From the NCBI RefSeq assembly GCF_001870435.1, contig NZ_MDDR01000039.1, positions 239,507 to 303,506 of the forward strand: a DNA stretch of 64,000 bases, written 5' to 3'. Below, piece after piece: positions 59,584 to 64,000 of the stretch. Below the pieces are notes generated by a model. The model did no database searches. It saw nothing but the letters and a program-made list of their open reading frames with translations, and was not told the DNA's origin. This stretch comes from Pseudomonas costantinii. GTDB lineage: Bacteria; Pseudomonadota; Gammaproteobacteria; Pseudomonadales; Pseudomonadaceae. Position 1 is the first letter of the stretch. The number at the start of each line of letters is the position of its first letter. A program made the position numbers and the translations under genes.

Positions 59584-61752
59584 GTGCTCTCCCGTCTTCT
59601 CGCCCTGCCCTGCTACTGCCTGATCGCCCTGCTGATGCTGCTGCCGTTCACGTCTGCCCAAGCCGTGAGCCTGCCAGGCTTGCTCGGCAACGCCACCAAA
59701 ACCCAACCCCAGGCTGACGTACCGTTGGGCCAGTCGTTGGACGAGGTGATCAAGACCCTGGAAAACGACCAGCAGCGCACCCAGTTGCTGAGCGACCTGA
59801 AGAAATTGCGTGAAACCACGCAAAAAGCCCAACCCACCGCCGAACAAGGCGTACTCGGTTTGATCGGCGACACACTGGCCGGCCTTGAGTCACAGTTCTC
59901 CGGCGCCGACAGCCCGCTGGAGCGCTGGTCCAACGAGTTTGACCAAGCCAAAGATGAATTCAGCGCGCTGATGCTGCCCGCCAACGAATGGCTGCCCATC
60001 ATTTTCGGTTTCGCCGTGATCCTGGCAGTCTGGAGCCTGCTGGCCGCCGCGCTGATCTGGCTCAGCCATCGCGTACGCGAACGCTTCGGCCTGTCCGAGG
60101 AACTGCCACAACATCCGCGCACCTGGGACATGCTGCGCTTCGCCCTGCGCAAACTCGGGCCGTGGCTGATCGCGCTGGTGATCACGGTTTACCTGACCTA
60201 TGCCCTGCCCTCGTCCCTGGGCAAATCCCTGGCGATGGTGCTGGCTTACGCGCTGGTGGTCGGCACCTGTTTCTCGGCGATCTGTGTGATTGCCTTCTCC
60301 GTGCTTGATGGTCCACACCGCCATCGCGCGTTGTATATCCTGCGCCACCAGGCCTTTCGCCCCCTGTGGCTGATCGGCAGCTTTGCCGCCTTCGGTGAAG
60401 CCCTGAGCGACCCTCGGATGATGCAGGCCTTGGGCCAACACCTGGCCCATACGGCGGCGACTGTCGCCAATGTGATGGCTGCCTTGTCCACCGGCGTATT
60501 TATCCTGCGTTTCCGCCGACCAATCGCACACCTGATCCGCAACCAGCCACTGCACCGTCGCCTCACGCGACGCGCCCTGACCGACACCCTCTCGATTATC
60601 GGCACCTTCTGGTACTTGCCGGCACTGCTGCTGGTGGCCATCTCACTGTTTGCCACCTTCCTGTCCGCTGGCGACACCAGCACCGCCCTGCGTCAGTCAT
60701 TGTTGTGCACGGTGTTGCTGGTGTTGTGCATGGTGATCAACGGCCTGGTACGCCGCCATGCCCTCAAACCGCAACGCGGACACAAACGCCATGCGCTGTA
60801 CTCAGAACGCCTGAAAAGCTTCGTGTACACCCTGGCCCACCTGGTGGTGTGGCTGGCGTTTATCGAACTGGGCCTGCGGGTCTGGGGCCTGTCGCTGATT
60901 CGTTTTACCGAAGGCGACGGCCATGAAATCAGCGTCAAGCTGTTCGGCCTGGGCGGCACGCTGTTATTTGCCTGGCTGATCTGGATCCTCAGCGACACGG
61001 TGATCCATCACGCCCTGACCCGCTCGCGCAAAGGCCTGGCCAACGCGCGTGCGCAGACCATGATGCCGTTGATCCGCAACGTGCTATTCGTGACCATCTT
61101 TATCATCGCCGCCATCGTCGCGCTGGCGAACATGGGCATGAACGTCACACCGCTGCTGGCGGGTGCCGGTGTCATCGGCCTGGCCATCGGTTTTGGTGCG
61201 CAGTCCCTGGTCGCGGACTTGATCACGGGCCTGTTCATCATCATCGAAGACTCTTTGGCGATCGATGACTACGTGGACGTCGGCGGCCACCTCGGCACGG
61301 TGGAAGGCCTGACCATTCGTACCGTGCGTCTGCGGGACATCGACGGCATCGTACACACCATCCCGTTCAGCGAGATCAAGAGCATCAAGAACTACTCTCG
61401 GGAGTTCGGCTACGCGATCTTCCGGGTGGCGATCCCCTACAACATGGAAATTGACGACGCCATCAAGCTGATGCGCGATGTCGGCCAGAAAATGCGCAAC
61501 GACCCGTTGCAACGCCGCAATATCTGGTCACCGCTGGAGATCCAGGGTGTAGAGAGCTTTGAATCCGGCAGCGCGATCCTGCGGGCACGTTTCAAGACCG
61601 CGCCGATCAAGCAGTGGGAAGTATCGCGCGCGTTCAACCTGTCGCTCAAACGTCATCTGGATGAGGCGGGGCTTGATTTGGCGACGCCACGTTTGAGTGT
61701 GCAGGTGGTGACGGGGGCTTCGGGCGGGCTGGATAAAGAACAGACCACTTGA
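59584..61752 (+). CDS. MscS-family mechanosensitive channel
   Basis: A 722-residue protein. A signal peptide ends LLPFTSAQA; a periplasmic helical region of about 110 residues is followed by about ten membrane helices. The MscS core is near residues 490-690: the pore helix VTPLLAGAGVIGLAIGFGAQ, then SLVADLITGLFIIIEDSLAID and the beta-domain ending in IKNYSREFG. It resembles YbiO-type large channels that release solutes on osmotic downshock. It starts at GTG 59584-59586 with AAGG upstream. Confidence 0.9.
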   Translation: MLSRLLALPCYCLIALLMLLPFTSAQAVSLPGLLGNATKTQPQADVPLGQSLDEVIKTLENDQQRTQLLSDLKKLRETTQKAQPTAEQGVLGLIGDTLAGLESQFSGADSPLERWSNEFDQAKDEFSALMLPANEWLPIIFGFAVILAVWSLLAAALIWLSHRVRERFGLSEELPQHPRTWDMLRFALRKLGPWLIALVITVYLTYALPSSLGKSLAMVLAYALVVGTCFSAICVIAFSVLDGPHRHRALYILRHQAFRPLWLIGSFAAFGEALSDPRMMQALGQHLAHTAATVANVMAALSTGVFILRFRRPIAHLIRNQPLHRRLTRRALTDTLSIIGTFWYLPALLLVAISLFATFLSAGDTSTALRQSLLCTVLLVLCMVINGLVRRHALKPQRGHKRHALYSERLKSFVYTLAHLVVWLAFIELGLRVWGLSLIRFTEGDGHEISVKLFGLGGTLLFAWLIWILSDTVIHHALTRSRKGLANARAQTMMPLIRNVLFVTIFIIAAIVALANMGMNVTPLLAGAGVIGLAIGFGAQSLVADLITGLFIIIEDSLAIDDYVDVGGHLGTVEGLTIRTVRLRDIDGIVHTIPFSEIKSIKNYSREFGYAIFRVAIPYNMEIDDAIKLMRDVGQKMRNDPLQRRNIWSPLEIQGVESFESGSAILRARFKTAPIKQWEVSRAFNLSLKRHLDEAGLDLATPRLSVQVVTGASGGLDKEQTT

Positions 61753-61760
61753 TTGAATAC

Positions 61761-61783
61761 CCCCCATGCAGGGCGCATGGGGG
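61761..61783. terminator. hairpin between mscS-like and mbtH genes
   Basis: CCCCCATGC (61761-61769) pairs perfectly with GCATGGGGG (61775-61783) over 5 nt. There is no T run, so termination is only probable. Confidence 0.45.
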
Positions 61784-61796
61784 AACTTGGCGTTAC

Positions 61797-62021
61797 TCAG
61801 CCAGCCAATGCGGCGCTGTCCATCTTCTGGCGCAGGCTCAAGGGACGCATATCGGTCCAGACTTCCTCGATGTAGGCCAGGCACTCTTTTTTCATGCCGC
61901 TCTTGCCCACGGTACGCCAGCCTTCCGGTACGGCCTTGTAGTCGGGCCAGATGGAATACTGTTCTTCGTGGTTGACCACTACCTGAAACAGGATGTCGTC
62001 GCGGTCAAATACTGAGGTCAT
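61797..62021 (-). CDS. MbtH-like protein of pyoverdine synthesis
   Basis: A 74-residue protein. NHEEQYSIWPDYKAVPEGW is the MbtH signature, with both conserved tryptophan surfaces, followed by CLAYIEEVWTDMRPLSLR. MbtH proteins bind adenylation domains of non-ribosomal peptide synthetases and are needed for their solubility and activity. Position next to pvdH equals PAO1 PA2412. The start MTSVFDRDDILFQV is ATG 62019-62021, after GGAGAACAGCA. A PvdS-type promoter precedes it at 62083-62106. Confidence 0.95.
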   Translation of the reverse strand: MTSVFDRDDILFQVVVNHEEQYSIWPDYKAVPEGWRTVGKSGMKKECLAYIEEVWTDMRPLSLRQKMDSAALAG

Positions 62022-62082
62022 TGCTGTTCTCCATCGATCAAAGGCTGGCTGCGCACCACGCGCAGCGCTGATATCTGTAGAA

Positions 62083-62106
62083 ACGTACCAGGCTGTCAAA
62101 AAATTA
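62083..62106 (-). promoter_or_regulatory. PvdS-type iron-starvation promoter of the mbtH-like gene
   Basis: On the minus strand TAATT (62106-62102), 16 nt, then CGT (62085-62083), against the known PvdS pattern TAAAT-N16/17-CGT: one mismatch, exact spacing. The -35 box overlaps the pvdH stop codon at 62104-62106. The mbtH start lies about 60 nt downstream. Confidence 0.65.
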
Positions 62107-63516
62107 GAGGCTGGCAACCGCCGCCGCCAACGCGCGCCCAAAGATCTCGGCGACGCGATCGACTTCAGCAGCGGTAATCACCAGCGGTGGCAGGAAGCGC
62201 ACCACGCTGCCGTGGCGGCCGCCCAGTTCCAGGATCAGGCCGCGCTTGAGGCATTCACGTTGTACCAGCGGCGCCAGTTGGCGATGCACGGGGGGATGGC
62301 CCTGGATATCGAGCGTGCCGGCCGGGTCGACCAATTCCACACCAAGCATCAGCCCACGCCCGCGAATATCCCCCAGTTGCGCGAAGTCGCGCTGCAGGAT
62401 GCGCAGGTGTTCGCCAAGGCGTTCGCCCATGGCCGCCGCGTGGCCAGCCAGGTCGTGCTCCTTAAGGTAGCGCATCACCGCCGAACCCGCCGCCATCGCC
62501 ATCTGATTGCCACGGAAAGTCCCGGCATGGGCGCCCGGCAGCCAGGTGTCGAGCCAGTCGCGATACACCACGACCGCCAGCGGCAGGCTGCCGCCAATGG
62601 CCTTGGACATCACCACCACATCCGGGATGATGCCCGCGTGTTCGAAAGCAAACATTTTGCCGGTACGACCGAAACCGCTCTGGATTTCATCGACGATCAA
62701 CGCCACGCCAGCCTGCTGCGTGATACGCCGCAGGCCGCGCAGCCAGTCGAGATCGGCCGGAATCACCCCGCCCTCGCCCTGCACCACTTCGACAATCACC
62801 GCCGCCGGCAACAACACCCCGGCTTCCGGGTCGTTCAGCAGGTTTTCCAGGTAATGCAGGTTAACCCTCACCCCTTCCGCGCCGCCCAGGCCGAACGGGC
62901 AGCGATAGTCGTAGGGATACGGCAGAAACTGCACACCATTGCCCAGTAAGGCGCCCAAGGGTTTTTTCGGCCCCAGGCTGCCCATCAAACTCAGCGCGCC
63001 CTGGCTCATGCCGTGATAACCGCCCTGGAACGACAGCACCGTGCTGCGACCCGTGGCGGTGCGTACCAGTTTCAATGCAGCTTCTACTGCGTCGGTGCCG
63101 GTGGGGCCGCAAAACTGGATTTTCGCTTCCCGCGCCAGCTCTGTCGGCAGCAGGCCGAACAGGTCCTGCACGAACTGGTCCTTGACCGGGGTGGTCAGGT
63201 CGAGGGTGTGCAGCGGGAGTTCGTCGCTCAGTACTTGTTGGATGGCTTCGATCACCACCGGGTGGTTATGGCCCAGCGCTAGAGTGCCGGCGCCGGCCAG
63301 ACAGTCGATGAAACTGCGGCCTTCGACGTCTTCCACGTAGATACCCTTGGCGCGCTTGAGCGCCAGGGGGATGCGTCGGGGGTAGCTACGGGCGTTGGAT
63401 TCCTGTTGGCGTTGGCGGGCCAGCAGTGGGGTTTCTTCGAACTGGTAGAGCGTTTCCACGGGTGCCGGGGTGGCGTGCACCTGGGGGGCTTCGATACGGG
63501 TGGTAGCGACTGACAT
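62104..63516 (-). CDS. pvdH: L-2,4-diaminobutyrate:2-oxoglutarate aminotransferase
   Basis: A 470-residue class III aminotransferase. The PLP lysine is K305 in VVMSKAIGGSLPL; VDEIQSGFGRTGKMF and FCGPTGTDAVEAALK are the cofactor blocks. PvdH converts aspartate beta-semialdehyde to L-2,4-diaminobutyrate for the pyoverdine chromophore and side chain. The start at 63514-63516 is preferred: the PvdS promoter at 63610-63633 puts the transcript start near 63600, so the in-frame GTG at 63615 cannot be used, and ATG 63600 would be leaderless. GAGG precedes the chosen ATG. Confidence 0.93.
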   Translation of the reverse strand: MSVATTRIEAPQVHATPAPVETLYQFEETPLLARQRQQESNARSYPRRIPLALKRAKGIYVEDVEGRSFIDCLAGAGTLALGHNHPVVIEAIQQVLSDELPLHTLDLTTPVKDQFVQDLFGLLPTELAREAKIQFCGPTGTDAVEAALKLVRTATGRSTVLSFQGGYHGMSQGALSLMGSLGPKKPLGALLGNGVQFLPYPYDYRCPFGLGGAEGVRVNLHYLENLLNDPEAGVLLPAAVIVEVVQGEGGVIPADLDWLRGLRRITQQAGVALIVDEIQSGFGRTGKMFAFEHAGIIPDVVVMSKAIGGSLPLAVVVYRDWLDTWLPGAHAGTFRGNQMAMAAGSAVMRYLKEHDLAGHAAAMGERLGEHLRILQRDFAQLGDIRGRGLMLGVELVDPAGTLDIQGHPPVHRQLAPLVQRECLKRGLILELGGRHGSVVRFLPPLVITAAEVDRVAEIFGRALAAAVASL

Positions 63517-63609
63517 CTCTCGATCCCTCAATACGCTGGTGGGGGTGGCCGAACTGCTGATCCGTTGGGGCAGGCCCTGGGGCGTGCGCGCGGATTTCAT
63601 GTTCTGGAG

Positions 63610-63633
63610 ACGCACCAGGGGCGGGGGGATTTA
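63610..63633 (-). promoter_or_regulatory. PvdS-type iron-starvation promoter of pvdH
   Basis: On the minus strand TAAAT (63633-63629), exactly 16 nt, CGT (63612-63610): a full match to the iron-starvation box read by the ECF sigma factor PvdS. It predicts a leader of about 85 nt and Fur/iron control of pvdH. Confidence 0.82.
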
Positions 63634-63654
63634 GGCTTGTCGTCGCTTTTGGAT

Positions 63655-63791
63655 GAGTACATATCCGTTTTTGGGGTGAGGGCGACTTATGGTTCCGCTT
63701 TTACAGCGACTCACTTTGGAAAAGCCCCAAAGTGAGTCGCTGTAAAAGCGAAACCCTAAGCAGCCGTTACCGCAGCAACGGATATGTACTC
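63655..63791. repeat. 137-bp palindromic element
   Basis: Outer arms GAGTACATATCCGTT (63655-63669) and 63777-63791 are perfect 15-bp inverts; inner arms of 24 bp at 63696-63719 and 63727-63750 (CGCTTTTACAGCGACTCACT...) are also perfect around a 7-nt loop. CTTATGGTT and AACCCTAAG extend the inner stem. It is non-coding and lies between the pvdH promoter and the end of the unknown gene at the right edge; the inner hairpin could end that gene's transcript. Confidence 0.85.
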
Positions 63792-63793
63792 CA

Positions 63794-64000
63794 TCAAATC
63801 CCCCAATATTTATCATTCAACGCATACAAAATCGCACACGTCTCCCCATCCAAAACCCCACAACAATCCCGCGCCCGAAAGTGCATCTGAAACGCCCGAG
63901 TCCTCAACTCAAACCCCCGCCGGTTCTTAGCAGGCTCATACCCATACCGCTGAAACGCCCTCTCCACCTCCACCTCCGGCGGCAACCCCTGGCAAAACCG
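63794..64000 (-). CDS. 3' end of an unrecognised gene
   Basis: The frame is open from the window edge to TGA at 63794-63796 and gives 68 C-terminal residues: RFCQGLPPEVEVERAFQ, then RYGYEPAKNRRGFELRTR, AFQMHFRARDCCGVLDGETC and AILYALNDKYWGI. It is rich in Arg and aromatic residues with four cysteines. I do not recognise the family. An in-frame TTG at 63985 could be an internal start but the frame runs on, so the gene probably begins beyond base 64000. Confidence 0.5.
   Translation of the reverse strand, partial: RFCQGLPPEVEVERAFQRYGYEPAKNRRGFELRTRAFQMHFRARDCCGVLDGETCAILYALNDKYWGI

Overview
The window reads as chromosomal DNA of a Pseudomonas from the fluorescens group. Reasons: high-GC codon use throughout; a continuous gltA / sdhCDAB / sucAB-lpd-sucCD block followed by braB, DUF599, htpG, a chemoreceptor, fabB-fabA and gpsA in the order I know from P. 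aeruginosa PAO1 (about PA1580 to PA1617, inverted here); many REP/REPIN palindromes with the GCGGGCTTGC core typical of this group; and pyoverdine genes (mbtH-like, pvdH) at the right end. No rRNA, tRNA, CRISPR array, prophage or intact insertion sequence was found.

Layout. 1-2853: an AMP-binding acyl-CoA synthetase cut by the window edge, sixA, a DUF4389 protein and gpsA, all on the minus strand. 2995-8010: a plus-strand operon of TonB-dependent receptor, periplasmic binding protein and hybrid histidine kinase. 8260-10007: fabA-fabB, unsaturated fatty acid synthesis. 10134-18390: chemoreceptor, OsmC-like protein, pirin, dienelactone-hydrolase-like protein, htpG, two overlapping thioesterase genes, a small lipoprotein and a DUF599 membrane protein. 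18653-33409: braB, then the TCA cycle cluster sucD, sucC, lpd, sucB, sucA, sdhB, sdhA, sdhD, sdhC on the minus strand, with gltA diverging. 33747-41463: acetate permease pair (actP, DUF485), a betaine-binding protein, a GH17 membrane protein, a small membrane protein, and a hydrolase overlapping an MlaA-like gene.

41464-52660 is the accessory part. It holds an AT-richer single gene whose product matches the insect-gut virulence factor Evf at its only Trp and only Cys, then a complete RND efflux operon (muxABC-opmB type) with a divergent TetR regulator. A 160-bp near-perfect palindrome lies between the apparent Shine-Dalgarno sequence and the start codon of that tetR gene. 52707-59511: patatin phospholipase, lipid A acyltransferase, minCDE, rluA, apeB and a 58-residue membrane protein. 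59584-64000: an MscS-type channel, an mbtH-like gene and pvdH, each of the last two behind a PvdS-type iron-starvation promoter, then a 137-bp palindrome and the 3' end of an unknown gene.

How the genes work together: gltA, sdh, suc and lpd cover most of the oxidative TCA cycle; actP feeds acetate into it; fabA/fabB, gpsA, the lipid A acyltransferase and the MlaA-like protein concern membrane lipids; mbtH and pvdH serve siderophore synthesis. Three blocks that lie apart in PAO1 (PA1580-1617, PA3234-3247, PA2412-2413; from memory) adjoin here. Functions are inferred from motifs and gene order; no database search was run.
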